From the NCBI GenBank assembly GCA_965248995.1, contig CBDFKY010000022.1, positions 1-64,000 on the forward strand: 64,000 nucleotides of DNA, read 5' to 3'. The stretch is from CBDFKY01 sp965248995. GTDB lineage: Bacteria > Pseudomonadota > Alphaproteobacteria > Rickettsiales > UBA998. Of this stretch, positions 54,648-63,491 are shown one piece after another. The notes beneath the pieces are model-generated. The model did no database searches. It had not been told where the DNA came from and saw only the letters and a list, made by a program, of their open reading frames with translations. Within the stretch, counting starts at the first letter, position 1; every line of letters begins with the position of its first letter. The translations under genes and the position numbers were made by a program.

Positions 54648-55013
54648 ATGGCTGATAATGATAATCAAGCAACGGATAAATATGATCCCGACAATATTTC
54701 GCGGATTATCATGCTTGTCTACGGCACCATGGAACATGGCGGCCCATTCTGGTGCTACGTGGCGGTGAAGCCGAGCATGTACGACCCGTTCAAGACGGCG
54801 GAACAGAACGGTACGCTGGACCTGTATGAGTTCGACGCGTACGGAGAGATCATCGTATCGGCGGAAGGCGACGTGCCTCCGGACGATGTCACCTTGAAAG
54901 TGGCGGAAATGTACGGTACCGATGCCAGCAAATTTTTCCAACCGATCGACCCGAAAAAAGTGATTTCCGAGAAGATCGACGAGTTGCGTCGTCAGGAAGA
55001 ACAGAACGGGTAA
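54648..55013 (+). CDS. Conserved-looking hypothetical protein
   Basis: 121 residues, acidic, no signal peptide. Blocks SRIIMLVYGTMEHGGPFWCYVAVKP, DLYEFDAYGEIIVS and PDDVTLKVAEMYG suggest a small alpha/beta protein with a helical tail (DELRRQEEQ). It follows acnA by 35 bases and could be cotranscribed. Function unknown. Confidence 0.65.
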   Translation: MADNDNQATDKYDPDNISRIIMLVYGTMEHGGPFWCYVAVKPSMYDPFKTAEQNGTLDLYEFDAYGEIIVSAEGDVPPDDVTLKVAEMYGTDASKFFQPIDPKKVISEKIDELRRQEEQNG

Positions 55014-55055
55014 GGGCTGAAAGCGTAAGCCGGAAACCGGTGACCGAAAAATATA

Positions 55056-55084
55056 AAAAAACTCCCAGCGTATGAACCGGGAGG
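55056..55084 (-). terminator. Rho-independent terminator
   Basis: Minus-strand stem CTCCC / GGGAG with a 12-base loop, followed by seven T (A-run at 55056-55062). Ends the GNAT gene; it has no T-run in the plus direction. Confidence 0.65.
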
Positions 55085-55099
55085 TGAGAAAAGGCGTTT

Positions 55100-55684
55100 T
55101 TAGTTTTTATCCGGGCTTTGCGACATCATAAGGATGACGAGACGCTTGGCTGTAGTCCCCTGTAACGTCGGATATTCCGCTGCAAGCCAGACGCATGGCG
55201 TGAACCCTCTCTGCCCGTACCAGTGGACCAAATCCAGGTCTTGCATCACCAGAAGGCCGACTCCTTCGGAAGAAAGCGCCAGGGCTTTTTCTAAAAGAGC
55301 GGTTCCGATTCCCTGTCTCCGGTAATCGGGATGGACTACCAGGAGAGACAGATACGCGCTTTGCTCGAATTTTTCCGTCAACGCTTCATCATGGACGATA
55401 TCCGGGCACTTCTGAAGTTCGCTTTCCGGCAGAATATTCACCAGAAAGTTTTTCGGATCCGTCAGGTGACGTGCCGGGGCTGATGAGAGCAGAGCCGCTC
55501 CTATCAGTGTTTCTCCTTCGGTAGCGATGATGGCGATGCCGTCATGTAATCGCGAAAGTACATCCTCTTTCCCGAAAGCGGTATCGGTTTTCGTACCTAA
55601 TTCCGAAATCCATATTTCCAGTAATTGACTGGTCAGGCTTTCGGATATTTTCTCGCGGCTTAAATCGAACACGTGAATGTTCAT
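55100..55684 (-). CDS. GNAT-family N-acetyltransferase
   Basis: 194 residues. The acetyl-CoA site motif A is clear: LSLLVVHPDYRRQGIGTALLEKAL (R/QxxGxG/A). The N-terminus DLSREKISESLTSQLLEIWISEL and C-terminus LVHWYGQRGFTPC fit the fold. Substrate unknown. Downstream of the ADA-SLOG gene on the same strand with a 127-base AT-rich gap, ending in its own terminator. Confidence 0.82.
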   Translation of the reverse strand: MNIHVFDLSREKISESLTSQLLEIWISELGTKTDTAFGKEDVLSRLHDGIAIIATEGETLIGAALLSSAPARHLTDPKNFLVNILPESELQKCPDIVHDEALTEKFEQSAYLSLLVVHPDYRRQGIGTALLEKALALSSEGVGLLVMQDLDLVHWYGQRGFTPCVWLAAEYPTLQGTTAKRLVILMMSQSPDKN

Positions 55685-55811
55685 GTTTGTAGTTTATAGA
55701 GGGCGATTTTTCAGCGTAACTAAAGTTTTGACACGATAGATTATACTAAAATCAAAATTTTTAAAATATTATTTAATAGAATTAAAATTTAAAAATGCGC
55801 TGTAAAACCGG

Positions 55812-58073
55812 CTAGATAAAAACTTCTTCTCCCATCATGGTTTTGACATGCGCGATCATGCTTTCCGCATCATGGAACACATGGCTTTCACTCAGCACGC
55901 TGGCTTTTTCCCCCGATGCCCCCGCCACGTTCGCCATCACCCCGAACGGAATACCGAGCGTTTTGCTGCACATGATGAAATCCCGCGTGAACGCGCTGCC
56001 GCCGATATAGAGAGCGCATCCGCCATATTCTCTCAGCAGGGCCGTCATCTGCGTCGGCACGCTCATCAGTTCCCCACTTAAGGGAACGATATGATTGATA
56101 TAATCGGCGAGCGCCGGCATGTTCTGGTGGCCGGACAGCATCCCCACCACGTCGAACGGCAGTGCGTCCGGCGCCGCTTCTTCCCGCGCCGAGAGGGCTT
56201 CGTCCAGCGCCTGGCCGATACCTTCCTGCTTGACGCGTCCTACCGCGAAATAGACGCGCCCCGGATCGAGCATCGCTACCAGCCGGCGGATGGCGTCGCG
56301 GATGTCGCGCTGCGTCGCCATGTCGATCCGCCCCCAGCTGCTGCCGGAGGCCCCGGCGATCAGCAGGGGTTTTTTCGGAGCGAGGCGGGCCATGATGTCC
56401 TGCTCCTGCAGGCTTGCTTTTTCACGTTTCAACCAGGCGATGAAATTCCTGTCGCTTCCGTGCCGTGCGAGGTACGCCGCTTCCTTGGCTTCAAATAATC
56501 GCCGCTGCACCGAGATATGCGCCTCTTCATGCCCCCGCATCGCTGCCAGATCGTCCATTTCCAGCCCCGCGAACGTCGCCGCCGCCAGCAGCTGGCGGTT
56601 ATCCGTCCGGTATATTCCCGCCCCGTCGGAGGCGATGACGTAGGGAATATCCGCCCATTGCTTGATAGGCAGCTGCTCGGCCCGGTCGATATTGTTCATC
56701 GCCATGTTGGAATCGGGGTTGAATTCGATCATCAGCAGCCCTGCCTCCGCCAGCCGGGCCGCCCGCCTCTTATCCACCTGGTCGTTGCCGTACGCGGCAT
56801 GTCCCACCCGTACCCGCACGCCGTATTTTTCGGCGATCGCCAGCACTTCGGCGACATTATCCGGATTTTTGCCGTTCTCCCCCGCATGGACGCGCACGAT
56901 AAAATCATCCGCGAACTGCCAGCCGGTGCCGCTGCGGTCGATACCGGCTTTCTGGGCGTGTGCGAAGCGGGCGATATTGCTGAGCGCCCAGCCGAAATTG
57001 CGGGTCTTGTTCGCTTCATAACCCAGAAAATCGACGCCCACTACGTAGGGATGCTGCGCCACGCGCTTGATCATCTCCAGCTGGGTGATGGCCGCGATGG
57101 GTGAGAGCGAGCGGGGCAGGGCGGCCAGCAACCGTAGCGCGACGCCTGTGCGCTCTTCCGCTTTGCGCAGGCCCAGAACCGCGCGTTCCAGCCAGTCCGG
57201 CTGTCCTGCGGCCGTAACTGCCAGTTCGGCGTAAGCGACGCCCTGCGCCGCGTAGTCCTCGGCGATGGAGAGGATCATTCCTTCCACCACCCCCGGATGT
57301 TTGGCGAGCGGATTACGCATGCGGTAGATACGCCGCTCCAGCGCATCGAAAGGAATGACTTCGTCATAAGCGATTTCCATGCTGGCGGCCAGCCGCTGCG
57401 CACTGTCGGGGTGGGCCAGCAGGTCACGCAGCATAATCCCCTGCACCCTGTTACCCGCCTGTTCGCAGAGCAGTCCGTCCGAAGCGGCGGGCGTGAAGGC
57501 GGTGGAATCCATCAGGCGTGTAGTGAAACGCCGCGTGTCGCACCCGATGAGTGAAAGCAGTTCCACCGGGTAGCCGACATCCGCTGCCGCGCCCGCTTCC
57601 AGCAGCGCCCGCGCGCGAATCTGCGAACTCAGATGTGTATGCAGGTCGGTCACCGGAGCGTAGGCGTCGACCGCCTGATCCAGCACCCGCCGGTCGTACG
57701 GCACGCAGGCGTGCGGGAATTGTCCGAGCATCCGCAGTTCCATGACGCTCAGCCGATGCGTCAGCGCGACCGTCTCGGTCAGCTCACCGGAAACCACTTC
57801 CCATCCGCCCAGCGGACGGTGGTTCAGGTGAAGCGCAAAGGAGGAAGCGGTGGCCGTAAGCGCGGCATTCAGAACATACGGGGGGCCTTCCGTAAAACGC
57901 ACTTCCCGCTGTGTATCCGCCAGCCCCAGCAGTGATGTCAGATGCGTCCGAAGGGCGGAATCTTCATGCCCGCCAAGGCGGATCTGCATCTCGACGCAGC
58001 GGCTTTCGGCATCGTAAGTCACATGCAGCGGAATGCATCCTCCCTGATCCAGTGAGGTATGGAGAGTGATCAT
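55812..58073 (-). CDS. Adenosine-deaminase-like / SLOG-like fusion protein
   Basis: 753 residues in three parts. 1-140: beta-rich, unrecognised. ~141-530: amidohydrolase of the adenosine deaminase type with the metal and catalytic residues in order: DLHTHL (His145, His147), RVHAGEN (His396, Glu399), VGHAAYG (His425) and IASDGAG (Asp483; the second Asp of the usual DD is Gly). ~565-753: Rossmann-like domain of SLOG/LOG type (LLIAGASGSSWGRID, VYFAVGRVKQEG, LYIGGSAFTRDFIM, IPFGVMANVAGASG). Likely deaminates a purine nucleoside or nucleotide signal sensed by the C-terminal domain (inference). No signal peptide. Confidence 0.75.
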   Translation of the reverse strand: MITLHTSLDQGGCIPLHVTYDAESRCVEMQIRLGGHEDSALRTHLTSLLGLADTQREVRFTEGPPYVLNAALTATASSFALHLNHRPLGGWEVVSGELTETVALTHRLSVMELRMLGQFPHACVPYDRRVLDQAVDAYAPVTDLHTHLSSQIRARALLEAGAAADVGYPVELLSLIGCDTRRFTTRLMDSTAFTPAASDGLLCEQAGNRVQGIMLRDLLAHPDSAQRLAASMEIAYDEVIPFDALERRIYRMRNPLAKHPGVVEGMILSIAEDYAAQGVAYAELAVTAAGQPDWLERAVLGLRKAEERTGVALRLLAALPRSLSPIAAITQLEMIKRVAQHPYVVGVDFLGYEANKTRNFGWALSNIARFAHAQKAGIDRSGTGWQFADDFIVRVHAGENGKNPDNVAEVLAIAEKYGVRVRVGHAAYGNDQVDKRRAARLAEAGLLMIEFNPDSNMAMNNIDRAEQLPIKQWADIPYVIASDGAGIYRTDNRQLLAAATFAGLEMDDLAAMRGHEEAHISVQRRLFEAKEAAYLARHGSDRNFIAWLKREKASLQEQDIMARLAPKKPLLIAGASGSSWGRIDMATQRDIRDAIRRLVAMLDPGRVYFAVGRVKQEGIGQALDEALSAREEAAPDALPFDVVGMLSGHQNMPALADYINHIVPLSGELMSVPTQMTALLREYGGCALYIGGSAFTRDFIMCSKTLGIPFGVMANVAGASGEKASVLSESHVFHDAESMIAHVKTMMGEEVFI

Positions 58074-58132
58074 CCCCCTACCTTACCCAGTTTATGATTG
58101 TAAGAAAAGCATAACCATTGCAGTATGGCCGG

Positions 58133-59908
58133 ATGATGCGCCTGCCCGGTCTGTTATTTCTTCTCGCCATCGCGCTATGGACGGACGCCGCCCATGCGGC
58201 TCACGCGCTGCTGCTGTTCGGCGAGCCCAAATACCCTGCGAACTTCAGGCATTTCGATTATGTCAATCCGGACGCACCGAAAGGCGGGACCGTACGGCTG
58301 GAATATCCCGCCACGTTCGACAGTCTCAATCCGTTCATTCTCAAGGGGCTGGCCGCTCCCGGCATCGTCTCGATCTTCGATTCGCTGATGGTGAATTCGC
58401 TCGACGAGCCGCAGACGTTCTATCCGCTGATTGCAGAGGACGTGGCGCTGGCCGCCGATAAACGCTCCATCACCTTCACCCTCAATCCGAAAGCGCGGTT
58501 TCAGGACGGGACGCCGGTTACGGCGGCGGACGTGGTGTTTTCCCTGAATATCCTCAAAACCAAAGGCCACCCGCTCTACCAGTTGCGTTACAAGGACGTG
58601 ATGGAGGCTTCAGCGCTGGACGCGCACCGGGTGCGCTTCGCGTTCGCCACCACCAACCGGGAACTGCCTTCGCTGGCGGCGGCGCTGCCGGTACTGTGCA
58701 AGGCCTGGTACGGCAAGCAGGAATTCGATAAGACCTCCCTCGAATTTCCGATAGGCTCCGGGCCGTATAAGGTCGAACAGATGAATCCCGGCCGTTTCAT
58801 CGTCTACCAGCGCGTCAAGGATTACTGGGCGAAAGACCTGCCGTCACGTAAGGGATCGTTCAATTTCGACCATATCCGCTACGATGTCTACCGTGATGAA
58901 ACGGTGGCACTGGAAGGGTTCAAGGCGCACGCTTATGATTTCCGCGAGGAATATATCGCCCGCAGCTGGGCGCTCGCCTACCAGTTCAAGGCGGCGAAGG
59001 ACGGGCGGGTGATCCTGGACAACACCCCCAACAGGATTCCGCGCGGCATGCAGGCGTTCGTGCTCAACACCCGCCGCGCCAAGTTCGCCGACCGGCGGGT
59101 GCGCCAGGCCATCGGCCTGACGTTCGATTTCGAGTGGATGAACCGTACCCTGTTCTACGATGCGTATGACCGCAACAACAGCCTGTTCCAGAACACCCCG
59201 TTCGCGGCGCGGGAACTGCCGTCCGAGGCGGAGAAGAAACTGCTGGAGCCCTATCGGGACGCGCTGCCTTACGATGTGTTCGCCAAGGTCTATACGCCCC
59301 CCGTCAGCGACGGCTCCGGTTTCGTGCGGGATTCCCTGAAACAGGCGGACCAGCTGCTGAAAGACGCCGGATGGGTGATCCGGGACGGGGTGCGCGTCAA
59401 CGCGAAGACAGGCGAGCCGCTTACCATCGAGTTTCTGGCCGCGCAACGCTCCATGGAAAAAGTGGTGATGGCGATGCGGCGCAACCTCCTGATCCTCGGC
59501 ATCGACGCCACGTTCCGCACCGTGGACGATTCCCAGTACCAGAAGCGCCTGCAGACCTATGATTTCGACATTTCCACCATCTGGTGGAACCTCGGGCTGG
59601 TCTATCCGGGGGAGGAACAGGAATCCTATTACGCCTGCAGCCAGGTGGGCGTGCAGGGGGGGCAGAACCTTGCCGGTTATTGCAGTCCCGCCGCCGATAT
59701 GCTGCTTTCCCATATCGCCAAAGCCGGCAGTTACGAGGAATTGCTTACCGCCGCGCAGTCGCTCGACCGCATCGTCCTGCATGAACATCTGCTGATTCCG
59801 CATTTTTCCATCTCCCATTTCCGCATGGCCTACTGGGATATGTTCGGGATTCCGAAGATCCGCCCGCCGTATGATAATGCGTTCCAGACATGGTGGATCA
59901 AGAAGTGA
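58133..59908 (+). CDS. ABC transporter substrate-binding protein, YejA-like (SBP family 5)
   Basis: ~591 residues from ATG 58133. Signal peptide ~1-21 (LPGLLFLLAIALWTDAAHA). Family 5 oligopeptide-binding features: NPDAPKGGTVRLEYPATFDSLNPFILKG, FTLNPKARFQDGTPVTAADVVFS, IGSGPYKVEQMNPG and SLFQNTPFAA. The form with DYVNPDAPKGG and ISTIWWNLG is that of YejA, which binds peptides or microcin C-like compounds. The permease and ATPase genes do not follow. Confidence 0.88.
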   Translation: MMRLPGLLFLLAIALWTDAAHAAHALLLFGEPKYPANFRHFDYVNPDAPKGGTVRLEYPATFDSLNPFILKGLAAPGIVSIFDSLMVNSLDEPQTFYPLIAEDVALAADKRSITFTLNPKARFQDGTPVTAADVVFSLNILKTKGHPLYQLRYKDVMEASALDAHRVRFAFATTNRELPSLAAALPVLCKAWYGKQEFDKTSLEFPIGSGPYKVEQMNPGRFIVYQRVKDYWAKDLPSRKGSFNFDHIRYDVYRDETVALEGFKAHAYDFREEYIARSWALAYQFKAAKDGRVILDNTPNRIPRGMQAFVLNTRRAKFADRRVRQAIGLTFDFEWMNRTLFYDAYDRNNSLFQNTPFAARELPSEAEKKLLEPYRDALPYDVFAKVYTPPVSDGSGFVRDSLKQADQLLKDAGWVIRDGVRVNAKTGEPLTIEFLAAQRSMEKVVMAMRRNLLILGIDATFRTVDDSQYQKRLQTYDFDISTIWWNLGLVYPGEEQESYYACSQVGVQGGQNLAGYCSPAADMLLSHIAKAGSYEELLTAAQSLDRIVLHEHLLIPHFSISHFRMAYWDMFGIPKIRPPYDNAFQTWWIKK

Positions 59909-59920
59909 GAGAAGCCGGAT

Positions 59921-60048
59921 ACTCCCCCCTTAAGGGGGAGTCGAAGAGCGTGTCAACGCGATTCGGTGGGGGGGGATAGATGTCCGACCCCCCACCCAAT
60001 CGGACGGCGCTCCGCTTGCCCTCTTGGACTCCCCCTCAAGGGGGGAGT
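59921..60048. repeat. 128-bp imperfect palindromic repeat reaching into ispE
   Basis: The left arm starts ACTCCCCCCTTAAGGGGGAG, and the right arm read on the opposite strand is ACTCCCCCCTTGAGGGGGAG. The arms continue to pair through AGTC-AAGAG and then GATT-GGTGGGGGG, with a central ATAGATGTC loop. The element begins 12 bases after the yejA-like stop and ends inside the frame of ispE. It resembles intergenic palindromic units scattered in many genomes; only one copy is seen here. Confidence 0.75.
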
Positions 60049-60867
60049 TACAAAACCCATGCCAAGTTGAACCTGTCGCTGAACGTGGTGGGAAAACGTG
60101 CGGATGGGTATCATCTCCTGCACAGCGTCGTTGCGTTTTGCGACGTGGGGGATGAAGTGGCGGTCGCTCGCGCCGATACGTTATCCCTTGCCGTCGGCGG
60201 AAGATTCGGCGGCAGTCTGGCGGACGGGCAGAATAATCTGGTGATGCGGGCGGCCTCGTCGCTGCAACGCCTGTCAGGCGTACGGGCGGGGGCGCGTATC
60301 ACCCTCACCAAGCACCTGCCGGTCGCTTCCGGAATCGGCGGCGGTTCGGGTGACGCGGCGGCGGCGCTTGTCCTGCTGCGGGCTTTATGGAATCTCGATC
60401 TGTCGGATGCGCAACTGGCGGCGACAGGGGCGGCGCTCGGCGCGGACATACCCGTCTGCCTGTATGGACGCGCCTGCGTCATGGAGGGAATCGGCCATCA
60501 TCTTACGCCGCTCGGCGAGGCATTCCCGGAGCTCTACGCGGTACTGGTCAACCCATTGCAGGAATTATCGACCGCCGCCGTATTCGGCGGGCTTCAACCC
60601 GGAGAATGGACTTCCGCACCCGTCACGCTGACCGACTGGAAAGAGTTCCGCAACGACCTGACGCCGAGTGCGATGCGTCTTTGCCCCCGGATCGGTGAAA
60701 TGGTAAACGTGATTGCCCGGACGCCACACTGCATCGCCGCCCGCCTGAGCGGAAGCGGGGCGACCTGTTTCGGTCTGTATGCGGATCCGGTGAGCGCGAA
60801 AGATGCGGCCGCCCTCCTGCAGGCCGCATTTCCCGGTTACTGGGTGGGGGCGGGACGCTTACGGTAA
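59980..60867 (+). CDS. ispE: 4-diphosphocytidyl-2-C-methyl-D-erythritol kinase
   Basis: 295 residues, GHMP kinase of the non-mevalonate isoprenoid pathway. THAKLNLSLNVVGKRADGYH contains the substrate-binding start, followed by LPVASGIGGGSGDAAAAL (ATP motif), ALGADIPVCL and IAARLSGSGATCFGL. ATG 59980 and the first ~23 codons (MSDPPPNRTALRLPSWTPPQ...) come from the palindromic repeat; native-looking sequence begins at codon ~24. The repeat's own in-frame TTG codons are alternative starts. Confidence 0.92.
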   Translation: MSDPPPNRTALRLPSWTPPQGGSYKTHAKLNLSLNVVGKRADGYHLLHSVVAFCDVGDEVAVARADTLSLAVGGRFGGSLADGQNNLVMRAASSLQRLSGVRAGARITLTKHLPVASGIGGGSGDAAAALVLLRALWNLDLSDAQLAATGAALGADIPVCLYGRACVMEGIGHHLTPLGEAFPELYAVLVNPLQELSTAAVFGGLQPGEWTSAPVTLTDWKEFRNDLTPSAMRLCPRIGEMVNVIARTPHCIAARLSGSGATCFGLYADPVSAKDAAALLQAAFPGYWVGAGRLR

Positions 60868-60868
60868 A

Positions 60869-61285
60869 CTATTTTTTCTCCAGCGGAATGCCGTACAGTT
60901 TCAACCGGTGGCCGCACAGCTCATATCCGAGCTCCGCAGCGATGATTTCCTGCAGCCGCTCGATTTCGGGATTGGAAAACTCGATGACCTGACCGCTGCG
61001 CACGTCGATCAAATGGTCATGGTGTTCTTCGGACAGCTCCTCGTAACGCGCCTTGCCGTCCCCGAAATCATGCCGCTCGATCACGCCCGCCTCTTCCAGC
61101 AGTTTCACCGTACGATACACCGTCGCCAGGCTGATCTTCGAGTCGATGACGTTCGCCCGCTGGTAGAGCGTCTCCACGTCCGGATGATCGTCCGAATCGG
61201 ACAGGACCTGAGCTACCACACGCCGCTGTCCGGTCATCTTCAACTTCATCTCCTGGCATTTTTCTTCCAGCGCCTGTAGCAACAT
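60869..61285 (-). CDS. fur: Fur-family transcriptional regulator
   Basis: ~138 residues from ATG 61285. Winged helix (TGQRRVVAQVLSDSDDHPDVETLY, KISLATVYRTVKLLEEAGVIERHDF) and a metal-binding dimerisation domain (EEHHDHLIDVRSGQVIEFSN). The CxxC structural-zinc pair is absent, as in many alphaproteobacterial Fur/Mur proteins, so iron or manganese sensing cannot be decided. Stop is one base from the ispE stop. Confidence 0.9.
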   Translation of the reverse strand: MLLQALEEKCQEMKLKMTGQRRVVAQVLSDSDDHPDVETLYQRANVIDSKISLATVYRTVKLLEEAGVIERHDFGDGKARYEELSEEHHDHLIDVRSGQVIEFSNPEIERLQEIIAAELGYELCGHRLKLYGIPLEKK

Positions 61286-61436
61286 ATGCCCCCCAAAAAT
61301 GGAAAAAGCCACTATGGCACGGCTCGCTTACGGATGCAAGCAAGGGGGCGTACTTCTGCATTTATTAAAACTTAACAAACAATAAAATTTTAGTGTGATA
61401 GAACAATTCCGAATCGATTAAAAGTAAGGAGGAAAA

Positions 61437-62252
61437 ATGGGAGATGAACGCTGGTTTGAAGGTGAGCCCGAAAAGCCCGACCTTTCCAGAAAAAGACAGC
61501 AGGAGGATCTCCCGGTCGTTCCCAGTGATCCGGCGTTCGAAAAAGAACTTTCGGACTTTATTCAGGGGGGCGTTCTTACCAGGAAATATGCCAAAGAAAT
61601 CCTCGGGGAGGAAAAAGGCGAGCAGTTATGGCAGGGAATTGAAAAGGTCAAAAAGAATTTTAATGAAAAATTCCCCAATGAAACCTTTCCGCCCGTATTC
61701 GTAGCGGAAGCCTGGAATTTACAGGAAGTGGCCGGTTACGGCAATGATCCTCTGGGGAAGAAAGATGCGAACGGCAAAATGGATACGACGGATAGAAAAG
61801 AAGCTTTGATTCTCGGAAGACAGTTCATGGAGGAAAACTCCATCGATAGCCTGATATCGGTTATATATCATGAACTGGGCCACGATATCGAAAATCACCC
61901 TAACCGCATTGCGGATGCGCTGAACCGTGGTGCCGCGTTATCCCTCAGTGAACAACGACAGCAGGAATGTGAAGCGGATATGGTGGGAGTGATGCTTCAA
62001 GGCCAGACCCGCTCGGCGATTGAAACATTGACCAGACTTACCGGAGGATCCGATGAATGGAACCGGATCGACCCGCAGACCTACACGCATCCTTCCGGTG
62101 AGGACCGGGTAAGGGCCTTGAAGGCGTTCGGTGACGAGCTTCCTTCGAATATCGGTCGGATCCATCTCAATGAGCATTGTGAACAGATCGGCTCGCCCGC
62201 GTCCACGCCGCTGCCGGTCCGCTCAAAACGCGTAAGCCAGGGCATTCATTGA
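61437..62252 (+). CDS. HExxH metallopeptidase, M48-like, soluble
   Basis: 271 residues, no signal peptide or membrane helix; strong AAGGAGG before the ATG. Zinc motif VIYHELGHDIENHP, third ligand in QQECEADMVGVML (ExxAD), then a THPSGEDRVRAL block like the M48 C-terminal motif. The N-terminal ~100 residues are charged and helical. Unlike HtpX/Oma1 it lacks membrane spans, so it is a cytosolic protease or one exported without a classical signal. Stop overlaps the convergent DUF305 gene by seven bases. Confidence 0.78.
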   Translation: MGDERWFEGEPEKPDLSRKRQQEDLPVVPSDPAFEKELSDFIQGGVLTRKYAKEILGEEKGEQLWQGIEKVKKNFNEKFPNETFPPVFVAEAWNLQEVAGYGNDPLGKKDANGKMDTTDRKEALILGRQFMEENSIDSLISVIYHELGHDIENHPNRIADALNRGAALSLSEQRQQECEADMVGVMLQGQTRSAIETLTRLTGGSDEWNRIDPQTYTHPSGEDRVRALKAFGDELPSNIGRIHLNEHCEQIGSPASTPLPVRSKRVSQGIH

Positions 62253-62905
62253 GAATGGTGCATTCCCGACATCGCCTCCGCACTCTGTTCGCAGATAATC
62301 CGGTGGCGCCGTAACCAGCGCCGCATCACCGCGATTTCACCGCCCTGCGAACGGATGATGCCGCCCGCCAGCTTCAGCATGTCGGGATCGCGCCCCTCGC
62401 TCACCTCGATCCTCGCCATGTCGACGGCGCCCTGATGGTGGGGAATCATGCCGCAGACGAAATCCCGGTCCGCATCGCCGGAATAGGTGATGTTCATCGC
62501 CCGGTGCATGGCGTGCATTCCTTCCCTGAACGCGGTGACGGCACCCGGTTTTTCCGCCCTTCCGTAAGGCGGTTCGGCGGCACGGCGGTCTATCCAGTTG
62601 GCCATCTCGCCGATCTCCCCTTCCTGTGCGACGCGAATCCACGCAGCCATGGAGCGCATCTCCGCATCGTGCCCGTAGCGCAGTTCCACGTCCGCCATAT
62701 CCACGGCCCCTTCGTGATGGGGCTTCATGCCTCGGGCGAAATCGCTGTCGACCTGTCCGCTATAGGTGATGTCCATCGCGCTATGCATCCGCAGCATCCC
62801 CGCCTGATAGGCCTGCGTGGCTTCGGAACAGACCGCTACCGCCTGACCGGCGATAAGAAAGGTAAGGCAGCATGCCAGTAACGGTTTCAAGTGAAAAATT
62901 TTCAT
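62246..62905 (-). CDS. Secreted DUF305 protein, duplicated domain
   Basis: ~219 residues from ATG 62905 (GAGG nine bases upstream). Signal peptide cleaved near AVA-VCS. Two tandem DUF305 (ferritin-like helical) units share the pattern MHxAMxITYSG...DxxFxxGMxPHHxGAVDMAxxE (e.g. GMKPHHEGAVDMA and GMIPHHQGAVDMA). His/Met-rich helices suggest copper or other metal binding in the periplasm. A MerR-type promoter lies upstream, consistent with metal-induced expression (inference). Confidence 0.85.
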   Translation of the reverse strand: MKIFHLKPLLACCLTFLIAGQAVAVCSEATQAYQAGMLRMHSAMDITYSGQVDSDFARGMKPHHEGAVDMADVELRYGHDAEMRSMAAWIRVAQEGEIGEMANWIDRRAAEPPYGRAEKPGAVTAFREGMHAMHRAMNITYSGDADRDFVCGMIPHHQGAVDMARIEVSEGRDPDMLKLAGGIIRSQGGEIAVMRRWLRRHRIICEQSAEAMSGMHHSQ

Positions 62906-63207
62906 GTCGTTGTTCCTCAAAGGGTAAAAGGCAGTTGTTGCGGGAAGGGGGCGCTTTTGAATATCCTACTTCCCTGAGTACGCTCCAAGGTCAAGCGATT
63001 TTTGTAACCATGCCGGTATCTTCGTTTCTGCTGGAATGGTTGACGCGAAACCGGTAGCACAAGGCACCATGTTTTCACAAACCACGGCAAATGGGAATGA
63101 TCGCGGATAAACGCACGCTTACGGAAACGGCAAAACTGTACAATACGTCAAAAATGAGGTATTCTTAACGTTGAAATCACCTGTTACGCTGCGCCGGTAC
63201 AAAAAAG
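62906..63207. other. 302-bp divergent spacer
   Basis: Contains the MerR-type promoter of the DUF305 gene (62962-62994) and otherwise unassigned sequence up to the 92-residue gene. No second ORF with a ribosome-binding site was seen. Confidence 0.5.
62962..62994 (-). promoter_or_regulatory. Candidate MerR/CueR-type promoter
   Basis: On the minus strand: -35 TTGACC, a 20-base spacer (TTGGAGCGTACTCAGGGAAG) and -10 TAGGAT. The overlong spacer with a GAGCGTACTC-centred dyad is the hallmark of MerR-family metal-responsive promoters. It lies ~57 bases before the DUF305 ATG. No MerR-family gene is in the window. Confidence 0.5.
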
Positions 63208-63486
63208 ATGAACCTCAAAGACGCACCCGAAGCGGTCAAACAGGCCATGACGCAAATGGGAGATTACGGACCGGGATGCAGCACCCGGGCCAGAGATCCC
63301 CATAGCCTGGATCAGGCGATAGCGTTTTTAAAGAACCCGCCTTCCACCGGTGAAATGTTCGAAATATACGGCCATGGAGGCATGAACCGCTATTATGTCA
63401 GGCCGGACGGCAACGTATTGTTTAGCACATATCACGGAACCGTTAAAACGGAACAGGCCAGAATCCTGGGGTTCGATATCCGCTGA
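63208..63486 (+). CDS. Small hypothetical protein
   Basis: 92 residues. Has the blocks FEIYGHGGMNRYYVRPDGNVLFSTYHG and RILGFDIR, which read like a compact beta-sheet domain; the N-terminus is helical with one Cys. Ribosome-binding site not obvious. No family recognised. Converges on uvrB with five bases between. Confidence 0.55.
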   Translation: MNLKDAPEAVKQAMTQMGDYGPGCSTRARDPHSLDQAIAFLKNPPSTGEMFEIYGHGGMNRYYVRPDGNVLFSTYHGTVKTEQARILGFDIR

Positions 63487-63491
63487 AATCC

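Noticed and set aside
55725..55760. TTGACA near TATACT as a plus-strand promoter
   Set aside because: Spacing of the two hexamers is far too short and no plus-strand gene follows.
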